A stretch of DNA of 64,000 nucleotides from Heligmosomoides polygyrus polygyrus (lineage: Eukaryota; Nematoda; Chromadorea; Rhabditida; Heligmosomidae): positions 73,566,643-73,630,642 of the forward strand of contig OX377202.1 of assembly GCA_947396885.1 (NCBI GenBank). Direction: 5' to 3'. Positions within the stretch are counted from its first letter, which is position 1, and every line of letters begins with the position of its first letter. A program made the position numbers and the translations under genes. The notes beneath the pieces were generated by a model. It saw only the letters and a list, made by a program, of their open reading frames with translations. It did no database searches and had not been told where the DNA came from. Of the stretch, positions 1-12,100 are shown in pieces.

Positions 1-2118
1 TTTCAAGAGATCTGGAACTCTCAGGTGCTAAGACGCATCATCTGGGGGTGTATAGAGCCAAGTGGACTCCGACTGCCGTCAAGAAGCGCACCATCAGTCA
101 TCGAGCTCGTTACCGATCCGTCACATCTATCCCATTTGCGACCGAAAACACGTGCCTTAACTCCTTACCGCTCAAGAAAGCACAAGACTTAAACAATCCA
201 ACTACTCTTTCAACCTTTCCCTATCTGAAACATCTCAAACCAAGGCGAGCTGCACCAGAGGGAATGCAGCTGCACCCGTAAGTCGCCGAAAATCCCTCGG
301 ACTTCCCGCAACGAAGTCGTTCCGAAGTAGCCTCAAAGGCGGACTGGAGGAACGCTGAAACCGGTAGGGCGGGCTGAACAAAAAACCTTCAGGAATGTGC
401 AGATGACAACGCAGATAGCGGAGAATTGGACCGCGTCGATATGACGAGAATAATGACCACGGACGGACGGACAAGATAAGATCCCTGACATCTTCCAGGA
501 ACTCTGAGAGGTTCCTCATCACCGTTATACTGGGCTGGTTAATTCGTTTACCTAAATGGATCAGTCCCGGTTGCAATTGCGCTCACGTTTGTCTGAGCGG
601 GCCGACGGCTATCCGCGCTTCGCACCTGCCCCTGCGTTCGCCATCGCCTAACCCTCTTACGACGCCGACCGACCGCTTTCTGCTCACACGCACAGACAAA
701 CAATATTCGAATTTGACGACGCGGGCGCGACGTCCTCTGTCCTGCCTGATAATCGCATCATGCAATTAAGCTCCCATCCACGGCTCCCAAGTTGTTGCAA
801 ACGGCCACCGCGCACGTCGGAACGCCGCTCACCACACGAAACGTCGGCTGCAAGCGCCAAGCCGTGTCTCGGCGGTGATAATGCCCACCAGACGAGGTCC
901 GCTCTAGCGAGGCACCTCGCCTCCTACCCGAACATCATCGTCTAGGTGCTTTTTAAGGAACTGTGAAGACCGTCAGCTCATCCGGTGCTGTTGCCATCGG
1001 CGACAGCACAACGGGAGGGAGTGCGCTCTGAAGCACGGTCTTGCTCGGAAAGAACAGCAGGATAGCACCTTATAACTTTCCGTACTCAAGGGCATACCAA
1101 TATGACGTTGATAGGAGACTTTGAGCTTCAGCGATTGAGATCGAAAGGACGACACCGTTGCCGTCCTGATCCGATGAACTTCGTTATAATCCTTCGGCTC
1201 AATGTGTTCATCTTCCGCATGCGTTATTTTGTTTCGAATCGTTGACCATGCCGCGGATTTGGACCCATCCAAGGCAGACGAGATGTGTACAGCAGTACAA
1301 TATTACAATAAACTACAGCGTCGTGTAAGTTTAGGAACATGTAACGCAGTGGCAGAAGGCGCCGTGCTTTCTCAATGAACTCTCGTCTCTCCAGGTCCAG
1401 GGAAGCTTCAGATGCCTCCGATATACGGTAGATAACACCGTACTTGTTTGTAAAGCATAAACACCACTAATTTCTCTCAATCGGTTGAGACTAGAAGTAA
1501 CTGTGGTGGCCAATCCTATTTCAAAGTGCAACCATGACACGTGTAGAAGAAAGGTGCATGGCGCAATCCAAAGCGGCTGTATCCCTTGCATAGATTTACC
1601 AGAAGCATCTGCCTGCAGCGATTCTTTTCCACGTCAAGGTCAACGCACCAGATACTTATCATTCAATCTACGCTCGGTTCAAGTGCACACCGCAGTTCGG
1701 CTCCTCTTTCAAGAAAAAAGTCTGAAAATAGATTTCTCCACCCGCAGGAGCAGACGTCGATTCCCTAGGACGCGAAGGCGCCGCCGACCGCTCGCGACGC
1801 TTCATGCCCCACTGAACTCGCCGATTACTACCCCCCAGCGACAGTTGTATAATCAGGGGCGGCGTGTTTTCTTGAGCCGCGCTAATTAGCCGCTTCTTTA
1901 TGATGATCTCCGTATGTTGCGGCGGCCGGCCGCCCGGCTCAGCAGCCCATTTTCGGCAGCGGCTTCCATTAAGGGAACGACGACGACGACGGCAAAGACA
2001 CGAACCTGTCTACGGCGGTGGATGACCTCTACCTCTAGTTCATTACGCCCCGCCAAGACGTGTAATTTACCTCTTTCGGTATGATTATCACATTTCCCCG
2101 TTCTAATGGACCTCACCG
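1..2118. other. No recognisable gene; presumed Eph intron or later exons
   Basis: Only short overlapping ORFs. Kinase motifs (HRDLAARN, DFG, WTAPE) were looked for among the minus-strand ORFs and not seen. One stretch (about 1273-1105, minus) reads open up to a GTATGC donor-like site but has no good acceptor. Confidence 0.5.
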
Positions 2119-2157
2119 TGACCTCTACCAAAGTGCCGACCACGGGCATTAGGCGCT
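2119..2157 (-). CDS. Possible next Eph exon (tentative micro-exon)
   Basis: A strong acceptor (TGTGGTTTCAG) followed by 39 nt and a GTGAGG donor fits the one-base phase left by exon F. It would encode PNARGRHFGRGH. It lacks the C-x-x-CP pattern expected next in Eph receptors, so it may be chance. Confidence 0.15.
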
Positions 2158-3040
2158 GAAACCACAATACCTATTGACTAACACGACAACACCATTACCG
2201 GGCCGCAAACTGAGAAGTAATTCCCTCTCGGACAACAGGTACCACTCATTCAAAGGGTCGCTACCGCCGAAAGTAATAAATTACCAGCTAGTGCACGCCA
2301 AACTTCACGTTGTTTGAACTTGCAGCTCAAGCTGGATGGGTCAGACCTGCACAACCAGACGATAAAAGGCAATGAAGGTCATAAGATGAGAGCAAGTCCA
2401 ACAGGCTTGAACGAGATAAACCAATCCACTAGAATAGCAGAGGTTCATCGGGTTCAGATCTCGGAGTGACTTGATGTCTTCCATTCTACTACGCAATCTA
2501 CCTGAAGCTGGCTTTAAGAGACCCATCGTATAAAACCCCTCGAAGTGCTGGAAGACGACCCGGCTTTCATTTTTACCCAAACAACGCCATAATCACCGTA
2601 AAAGGCTCGCCCACGTGGATCTCTTGGGTAACGGAAACTCTTCTCAGAGCAGTATGCTTCGAGCCTAAGCTTAAGACAATGAGTTCAAGCCACCGAAGTC
2701 TAGTAGCAGGGTTCTAATCCTTCAATTATGACGTGTTCTCACAGCTCCTCATCATTTTGTGAACAGCGGAGGTCGAAGATTCGAGTTCTTTTTAGCGGGA
2801 CTATTTCGGCCGCAACAGAAGCTGCTGTAGACGCTCAATAGCTCAAGAGATTTAGGAAAGGCTAGTCTACTGGAAACGAAGTCGGATCCAAACGAATATT
2901 GTGCCGACAAACATATAGCTAGTAAAGGCCAATAGCTCTTAAAACCCTCTTCCCGTCGACTCGTGCGAACGACGAACACACATGCATGGCTCACACCCTT
3001 CCGTTGCTCGACTTTAACGCTTAAGACTCCTTTTACTCAC

Positions 3041-3154
3041 CAACGCAGTTGTCGTCTCCACCGAACGAGTCGCTCGTGTAACCAGGATTACAGGCGCACT
3101 CGCCCATCAGGTGATTCCAACGCCCGGTCGAGGTACAGAATCCCGTTGGTGCTT
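3041..3154 (-). CDS. vab-1: Eph exon F: start of cysteine-rich region
   Basis: 114 nt, acceptor TTCCTTGCAG and donor GTGAGT; phase 1 in, phase 1 out. It encodes APTGFCTSTGRW, then GECACNPGYTSDS and DDNCV. This matches the Eph pattern C-x-G-D-G-x-W...G-x-C-x-C-x-PGY that begins the cysteine-rich linker. Confidence 0.85.
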
Positions 3155-6100
3155 CTGCAAGGAACAGGCCGAAATAAGGTTATCTACAGTTCAACCGTCA
3201 GAACACAGTGCAAAGGCTCACCCCTTGTCGGTGTCGCGTTCGTCACGCACTTTCCGGAGACTTTCACCATATCATCGCGAGAGTGCGACGTCACCGTCAC
3301 CGGATAACGGGTGAATTTGGTCACTGTCGCGTCGCAAACCACATAGTAAACCTGAAAACAAACACTTGTCGAGTGGGGAGCAGGCTCGGCTAGGTTTGTT
3401 CGCACTGCTCGAAACTGCTAATCATAATCCTCGGCAAACACCGGATATTCGTCGTAATCCGAAGGTCAATCCGCCCCAAGATGTCCCAATATTAATGACC
3501 GTGTGCTGCGTATGCAACGATTATGAGCACACTTGTCACTCAGGCCACCATTGTTGCGTTGTGGCAGCATGCCACTCCGCCCCACCGCTCGTTCCTTATT
3601 TACGAGCCGGGAGGACCACCGAGAGCGGAAGTCACAGGTGCTCAGGATCGTATCTGAGAGGGTCTCGGTCCTGAAGGAAGGCGAGTTGGAGGCCGCGGGT
3701 GCGCGAGTTTAAAGCAGTTGGTACAACACTCGAAAGACTAGTCCTATTTAGTTCGGAACCACAAATTTTGGAAAGATAAAGTGAAGTGCTACTACGAAGG
3801 ACCAATGTTATCAAATAACAGTCTCCATTCCTTTAAGGAATGGCCATTTCAAAAATAATACACTGACGCAAGCGTTTACCCGACCCCATTTCCGCCACAC
3901 AGTTCGATGCTTTTCTCACCAGATATGCTTCCGTTCGGTGATTTTTCAAGCAAAGACCAGAGAAAGGAAATTCCAGAAGCACAAATACCTAGCACCTTTG
4001 CTTCTCCCAAATTAGAGTGCCGTCGAAAGCCTTGCCGAAACATTACGGGGGTTTCTCCTAAGTTAAGGGTAAAGCGGTTAATGGGCGACATTAATCAATC
4101 ACCTAGTGAGATGTGCCGCGCATTCCACCTTTGCGGCATGTCGTGGAGTCAAGTTGAACACGTCTTTGACCTGCCTAGAGAATGACCTGTGGAAGCCACG
4201 CGATGGACAAAACAGTGATTTATCCATGCCAGACATGTGTAGTGCCAATCCACTAACCCCGTAGGTATGGAAGATTTGGTCGGCGTAACCAAGAGCCTTG
4301 ATATGGGGTGCACGCGACAGCCTGCGCCTCCACACGCCCTTTGCTTCAGCAATTATCCACAAGCCTAGAAGTGGACGATGAGCCAGATCAAAAACTGTCC
4401 CATTACCCAAAATATTTAACCCTCCCCCCCCCCCTCCTCACCTTAACGAGGAAGAACCTGCCAAAGATCTTATATTTTCACAGAAATCGTGAAGGCTTAA
4501 GTTGATTTGCTTGACAAGTATTCAAGCAGCCTCTCCTGTTTTCCCGGCTATGCTATCAGCCTCGCCGAAGCAAGCGAGCCAGCTAGCCACTTCTCCCCTT
4601 CGCCTGCACTTCTTGGATTACCGCGTCGTCTCGGTCAGAGACCCCTGCTGATGACCGAATTCAAACGCCGTCAATCTCATCGACCTCCTCATCCCCCACA
4701 AGAGTCCTTCACCGAGTGACCAGTCGGCCATCGTATATCATTGGGAGCATGTCGTAATCGGGCTGCGCAGCGAAAATGGCCAAAGCGTCGAGAGAAACAC
4801 GCGGATTACCGCTGCCGCGCGCGCCGCCGCATTCACGTCAATCACACTCACTCCATTACGAGGACTTAAACACGCACTGCATCCACGACGACGGCGTCGA
4901 AGACGACGGCACACTGGCCGTCGCCGCACGTCCATCTCTCCGTCCCATGCCTGTCACTGCCATCAAGCTCTGTTTTCCGGAAACGGCTCGATGCCGGCCT
5001 CATCGAACACGCCCTTATGGCTTCCTCACTACCTGGGGTCCACTTCTACTTGAGCTTTTCGAAGCAATGAAATGATTCGCGGTTAGCAGAAGGACGTGGG
5101 TACGCTGATTAGCACCGATACTCCTTAGCTCTTCTCTGCACAATGAATGGCATGGACACTATTCGCTGATTACAAAATGATAGAGTTGTGCTTGCACAGG
5201 CACTGGCACGGACATGGGATCGAACCTAACCCTAACGCCTATCAAGACAGTTGTCTTCAAGACCATATCGACTGTCTTTTTCCTTGACCACTCTCCGCAA
5301 CTACCTCCAAATGAAGCCAGGCGCCGCATCTACTCCTACAAGCCGATGGAGTGTATTCAGCATCGGGAGCCTACACAGAAGCCCATCTCTGACCCCTTAC
5401 ATGCTGCTACCTGAGAGATGCCGAGCGATACTCCCATTTTCAGCAACTCGCGGGGCCGTTCAACGACCTTGCCGATTAAAGAACATCCCTATTGAAATTC
5501 ACACCGTAACTATGGGGCGGGAACGTGTTTTATCACAGGACACCCGCCGCTCGCAACAATGACAATTGAGGTTGCGTTGCGCAATCCAATAGCCTCCGTA
5601 TGCATCGAGAAAACGACTTAATGGTTGGCCTGAGTCAACAGTTGACCCTCCACACCCCTGCGCGACCGGCGAAGTCGCCGGCCGGGTTGCTCCAGGACGC
5701 CGTCCTGCAGATGTGTGGTGGATGCACGACCTCGCCGCGTTTGCGGCGCTACTAATCCCCCTTTATCGCCGTCCTGAACCCATTCAGTATTCATTACCGT
5801 CCTGATTGTTTGATGTCCGCCTTCGGATGTGCTACAATATGCGGGCCGATCGTAAATATACATTCAAAATATCGTCCCGAACAGCGGGCACCCGGGCGAC
5901 CACGAAGACATGTGCCGCGACATTGGACATCGTCGTCTTACGCATCGGGAACCCCACGCACAACAACCACGCACCGTATGACTGCTGCACACCGTTTTAT
6001 TATCATGGCCACTAATAAAACCCGACGGTCGGCATGGCGCATCCGAGAAATCTGAGTGCGTATACGACCGGAGTTCCATTATACCTCGACGGTTATAGGT

Positions 6101-9100
6101 TCGCTAATTGATTGGTCGGCGGTGAAAGGCCGTGAACTTCCACCACGACACTCGGGAAGCTGGTTCGAAAGAAAGCCCGTGGTAGCTGCTCTTGTGCGCT
6201 TCGTAGACAATTCTGCGCCATGTGCGAAGACCGGAGCAAGAACCTAGTTCTCCTGGACGCTAGAGCAAAGTGCAGAAAGCATCAGCTTGAGCGTCTTATG
6301 AAGCATGTGAACTCTTGCCTCTAGATGTACTTCGATGGAGAGACCACTACAGTGCTTCTGATGACAATGACCTCAAAATCAAGCTATCCAACGGGAAAGG
6401 GGAGAAGCCATATTATGCTGGAATCAGAGCGCAGCTTTTGGCAGTGATCAGCTCAACCACAGGTGCGGCTCCCTTTTGCCGAGAGTGTGGCCTGATACCA
6501 GTATAAAACCTGGAATGCTTTATCAGGTTACTGAATTAAATAAAGGATAAAGGACGGCGTTACTCAATCCCTTCTGGGATGCGCCAGCGCATTCTACTTC
6601 TACGGGATGTCGTGGAGGCGACATGAATGCGTATTTGGCCATACAATGACTTGCGGTGGCCAGCCGATGAACAAGTCAGCGCTCTATCCTTCCCAGACAA
6701 GTCTGGTACCAATTCACCGACCCCAGAGGGATGGAAGGCTTGGTTGGCCCGGGCGGGAAATCCGAACCAGAAACCTGGTATCGGGTGCAGGCGACAGTCG
6801 CGCCTCCTCCGACTGCGCTACACGCGCCCTTAGGTTACTGAATTACTGCATTTTAACCTGCGACGACGACACTAGAACCCGCGCCGGTTTTTACTCCGCT
6901 TCTCCAGACGAAGGTCCTTCGAATTCGTTGCTTCCCCTCGCTGACGGGACAGGGCTAGTGTAGGCAGGGGCTCTATCAAGTACCCTTCCACGCATGGAAT
7001 TCTTATCCTAACCGTTGCAAATGTAAACGTCCTTAGATTTGGCGTCTACGCTACCGTCCTTGATGTTTTTAATCGCGAAAATCTTAGACAAATTCTATCC
7101 TGAATGTTGTGGAGGAGGGAAAGGGTGCTCTGCACACCTTCCCGGAGAATGGGAGCTGCTACAGATATCCCACCGTGTTTTCATTGCTTTTAGTGCTCTG
7201 AATTTTCTAATCGTTGATTCTGGCAGCGGAGGAACGCCATCTGTGGAGGCGCCGGTTGTCGCGTCACCCCAAATCGAGGCTCTTAGTTCGGATCTCCAGA
7301 CCAACCAAATCTTCCATCCCTTCGAAGTCGGCAGAATGGTGCCACCGTTGTCTGGAAAGTGCGAGACACTGACTCGCCCATCAGCTAGCCACTGCAGGAC
7401 AGTGGTTAGGCCAAGTGTGCACTTAAATTACCTCCATACCCGATATACCGCAAAAACAGAATGCTTGCCGCATCCCAAAAAGGGACTGATTAACGCCGTC
7501 CTTTATCATTTGTCCCTCAGGGTTATTTTCACTTCCCTCAGTATTGAACTTGAAGAGCCCTACGCCTTGTCAGGAGGTCTATCCAAATATCATGCACACA
7601 TCTAGCTCTAACCGAGTACGGCCAACCTATATGTCCTTAAAACATGCTCAGTCACCTCAACCTCTTGATGGAGAAGAAAAACTCCAAATTCGGTTCAAAT
7701 TAGGTGTGACCAATAGGCGTAACCTTACTAAACATGAGGTAACAACGGAGGAGAGCCTGACAGGAGGGAGTACACCACAAAGCCGCTTATAGGCTGAACT
7801 AGGTTCACACAGATTGATTCCACTAGACTGCGCCAGATTCATATCAATACCCCGCCAAGATGTGCCACCCACCGAAGCCTCCTCACCTGCTCCTCCAGGT
7901 GCCACCGTCTGTAGGTGAAAAACTGTGTGAACTGCGCTCGAACATGCCCTAACAGCAGGTGATCGCTGTCACAGTCACCTGTTGACGTTGCGTAACGGCC
8001 ATTGTGCAACCACCAACTCAGAAGCGCTTCGCGCCTCTGTGTCCACACACAGGCGTTTCTTGGACCACGCGGTCCAGTTATGACTCACTACTGACCCGAG
8101 AAAACGTCTCTTCAAACACGTCGCGGCTCTCGTGCGATGAGCGCTGGCTGACCCTTCGCGCGGCGGGAAAGCCATCGGCAAACATCCGCCGCCCGCTCGC
8201 CTCCCCATTCACTGCGAGGAGGTGTTAAATGACCCCATAATGAATGGAACACGTCCACCAAACACCTCCGGAGACAGCACACAAATACAGGTCACACCAT
8301 AGTAGAACACCATACTGGGAGCACTGTTCTCACCGAGACAGGGCAAACATGCGGCCAAACACTCGCAATCAGCTGCCAGCCGCCGGCCCGACACCCATGT
8401 TCCCTACCTGGGAAATCGGTAGATGATCCAATTGGCTGCAGTTCAAGGCAGATGGGACAAGTCTCTCTGGAAGTGTACTGTATCAGCGAAGACTTGACGG
8501 CGTTCTCTTATTCACACTTCGGCCTGAGAGCGCTATGCTTCAGGAGTCAGCTCCACTGAATCCTGCAGCTGAACCAGATCACCGCCGTGGCTGATGACTG
8601 AGCTTCTCTAGCTCTCATTTTCCACTCGCAGTTCCACGTTAACTTCCACTTGTCATCCCACTCCATCTTCCAAACGCCACGGTTGCACGTTTCCAGCTGA
8701 TCCATCCCACTTAAGCAATTCCCATGGTCATCACCGATGATCCCCGCCGGGTTACATTAACACCCTCGAGAGGGTCACTAATCTCACTCAGTAACCCCTG
8801 TGTCGCAGAGGTAAAGGATAGCTGTCCTCCACTAACACTCACGCGCCGCCCGACCTCTCGCATCGTCTGCCTCGCTCTCCATCTCTCCACACAATTTCAT
8901 TAGACAACGTACGGCACACGAATTGCGGCACCAAAATGAAACATCCCTCCATCAAACGGCAATAAAGACGAGAAGCTCGCGCACACACGAGCAAGAACAT
9001 ATTGCACCACACGGACACCAATTCATCGGGCACTTCTGGAGCGCCCTTAAGCGGTTCGGAGCCTTCCTCTCAAGGTTCAGATGACGTTGCTGGAATGCAA

Positions 9101-12100
9101 AAACTGAGGGAAACCATCCCCACCAATTAATCAGTGACAGGAAACCAACGAATGCTGCGCTCCGTCGGAGCTAAAACCCAATCTCTTGAGAAAACACAGG
9201 CAAACACGACAGGCACGCTTTTCTCAGACAATCAACCAGGAGAATCTTTGAAAAGATCTCTTTTCGAACGACCTATTTCTCAAAAAGATCCCTTACTTAA
9301 CCTACTCTCACTCCAAGAACCAGAAAATACCTAGATAGCATACCAGGCAGACACCAACACTGTGAAAGAAAATGAATTAACTTCCTGCGACCGCAGATTC
9401 CATGAGTATGTAACTCAGAAATAACCAATTATAGAAAGGGGCAAGAAAATCTAGAAAGAAACTGATGGTCTCTTGCATTTTAAAAATGAAGCAGTTCAGT
9501 TGCAAATACACTAATTTCTAGGAACCACGTGCCCTCGTTATTGCGAAGCCCTCTTTCTATACGAAGGGGTATGTGTGTCAGCTGTTGATATATGGAGATA
9601 TGAGCCCTCCCTTGGCTGAATAAACCACCTTTTTTAGATTTGACCCAACGATTCATCATAACCTACCGCCTAGTGATCTCGCAAGGAGCTAGCCAAGATA
9701 AACGTAGACGACATCATTATAAATTATTAAGTTTTCCAAACAGCTCTCAAAACACTAAAAATGATGAATACCTTTGGCTGTCAGGCCTATCCTGTAACTG
9801 TACTTGCGTTCGTTCAATCAGCTCCCACTACCTTCAGAAATCTAATAATATAGTAAATCGCTGATCTGACCATATCTGCAGTTATAAATGCAGGAATAGT
9901 AGCAGGGGAGTCCTTCAGCTGAAGGCGAAGTCTAGCTCCAGCAGGTTAAGTTCACATCCGAAGGCTGATTCTGTTCTAAACATTTGAAACCAGAGGCCCA
10001 TCTTCTAGAAGTCACAGAAGTGCCATTACCCCGTTATGCCCGAAATAAACCTTTAGCGAGACGGAAACAACCCCTCCGATCTTTTCGAAAGCCTCTCAAG
10101 GCGAAGCTTTACTACCAGAGGTCTGATTAATCGCACCGCTCGCAGCCAGTTGCCATCGACGAAGCGGAAACGCGCCACTTGCAACGCTCTCTCGTAGCAC
10201 CAGCCGACAGTGATTCGTCATCGCCAATATGGTACGTATGCTAATGAGTACAAGGCATGAAAGGGTAGCGATTGCTGAGCACAGCCGAGCGATTACCTCC
10301 AGTGCTTCGCGTGATTCGCGCACAAGATATGCCCCGACAGGAGAAACAATTCCGAGCCGATTAAGGACACTGATCTCGTAATAACGCGCACGGAGAGACA
10401 GTCGTCCGTCCGTACGGCAGCAGATAAGCGACTGATTGCTATCCTCTGACGGCAATTAGGCACATGCGAACCATGTAAGACAGAAATTGGGGAAAACGGT
10501 AACGACTTACGGTGATTGTAAGCAGCGAGACGCACACGCCGTTCTCCTCGAAGCCAAACCGAACGTATTTCGTCGACGGATTCAGAGTGACGGACTGGGT
10601 TGTCTCGGATATCACCGCTGTCGTGTCCTTGGTAAGTACCGAGACTGGAGACCTAGAGTCGGAAAATCACAGCTTGAGAAGGAAAGGAAAAGAGGGTTGT
10701 TGAGTGTTTACCAAGTCGCAATGGTTTTGTTGAACGTCTCCTTGTCCACATCGTTGACTTTTCGGTCGTACTGCTTTACGAACAGATTGAAGGTCTCCTT
10801 GCAGGACTTCGGGTCGTGGTACTGGTCACAGGATCGCGTATTGTACAGGACATTTATGTACATTCTGCAAGAAACGAACGAGACGAATGAGTAAAGGAGA
10901 CGCAGTGAAAGAAAGCACAGCCTCCTGAAGCTACAGTAATATTTAGTGATCAAGTGAACATGGCACTAAATGCACAGATACAATTTTGAAAATTTTTGAT
11001 GCTAAGGGGCTTAGAATGTCATATTGGGATCAAGGAAGCCAAACGAGTGTTCAAAAGTCTCATATTGCAATGCAAATCTCCATCAAATAAGCAAATTGCA
11101 GTTAAGTAAACAGGAGAGATGGGTCCATACTTACATATTGGCAGATTCCCTTGGTATCAGTGGAGTGAACACCCAGTTTCCTGGATTGGCGACATGGAAA
11201 CTGCACGCGACGTAGGCACGTTCGTTTGACTTCTCATCTAAGCCACGCCATGACTCCTCGGTCCACTGAAACATTCAGAATTTACCACCTGTGTGGACAT
11301 GTGAAAGAAAAAACGGGGACTGTGGAAAACCGAACCAAAAAGACCGTCCTTTGAAGCTATACCTGAACATAGCCTCCGGGATTTTTCATAAATCCAGTGA
11401 GACTACCAGGAAGGTGCATTCTCCTTCGCTATTTAAAGCGCTTACTTAATCAATCATATGAGAATGAACGCTGCAGGAATGTGGTCCAAATGGAAGTGCT
11501 AAAATATGCCCCAACTTTTAAAATCCCCTGGCTGAGCTTCAAACGCTGACCAGTTAAAGAGCGACACACTAAATTAAGGCCTTGCTTATTTAAAAAATAA
11601 AACATTCGAAAGTATATAACTTTCATCGACTGCTGAACAACATGCCATAACTTGGGTAATGTCATGACCATACAAGATTTCGGCAGGCTAACACCACTTC
11701 CTGAAATCACCAATGATCAACAACAATAAGCTTACAGACCTTCACTTTTGCATGCTTTCAGAACGCGGGCCAATTCGAACCGCCTCCATCAACAGTGTAT
11801 GACATTTCTCAGCCGGCCGCTCCAGCTGGACTAATTTATCAGAAGTGCGAAGCCAGATGGTACAACCGAAAGATGCAGCGCTGCCTGGTCGAGGTTTCGC
11901 CCCGGTCCGGCCTAATGCTGGTTCCCATGTCCACTTAGGCAGGAGCGCGTTCTTCGCATTATCTCAGCCTGCAATCTCGCCGTCCTCGACCACACTACAC
12001 ATCCTCCTCTCGCTCTTACCTTTCGCGCATTCCTAATCAGCTCATCGTCCTCAGCGTGTACCTTGAGCATTCGGAGAACGAATGCTCGCATAGTCCAAAA

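Larger units (their letters stand above)
3352..10510 (-). other. Large Eph intron (7.16 kb) with three SINEs
   Basis: GT-AG intron between exons D and E. It contains SINE copies at 4086-4340, 6539-6831 and 7221-7509, a poly-C run near 4427 and a 9-bp-arm palindrome at 3825-3843. No other coding exon was recognised. Confidence 0.75.

Noticed and set aside
2180..2260. Minus-strand CCPRGNYFSVCGP, like the next Eph cysteine motif
   Set aside because: No acceptor gives the one-base phase required by exon F and a stop lies just upstream in frame.
12018..12083. Coding-looking minus stretch (MLKVHAEDDELIRNARK) ending at GTAAGA
   Set aside because: Lies between Eph exons A and B, which already join in phase and match the family across the junction; no acceptor in the right phase.
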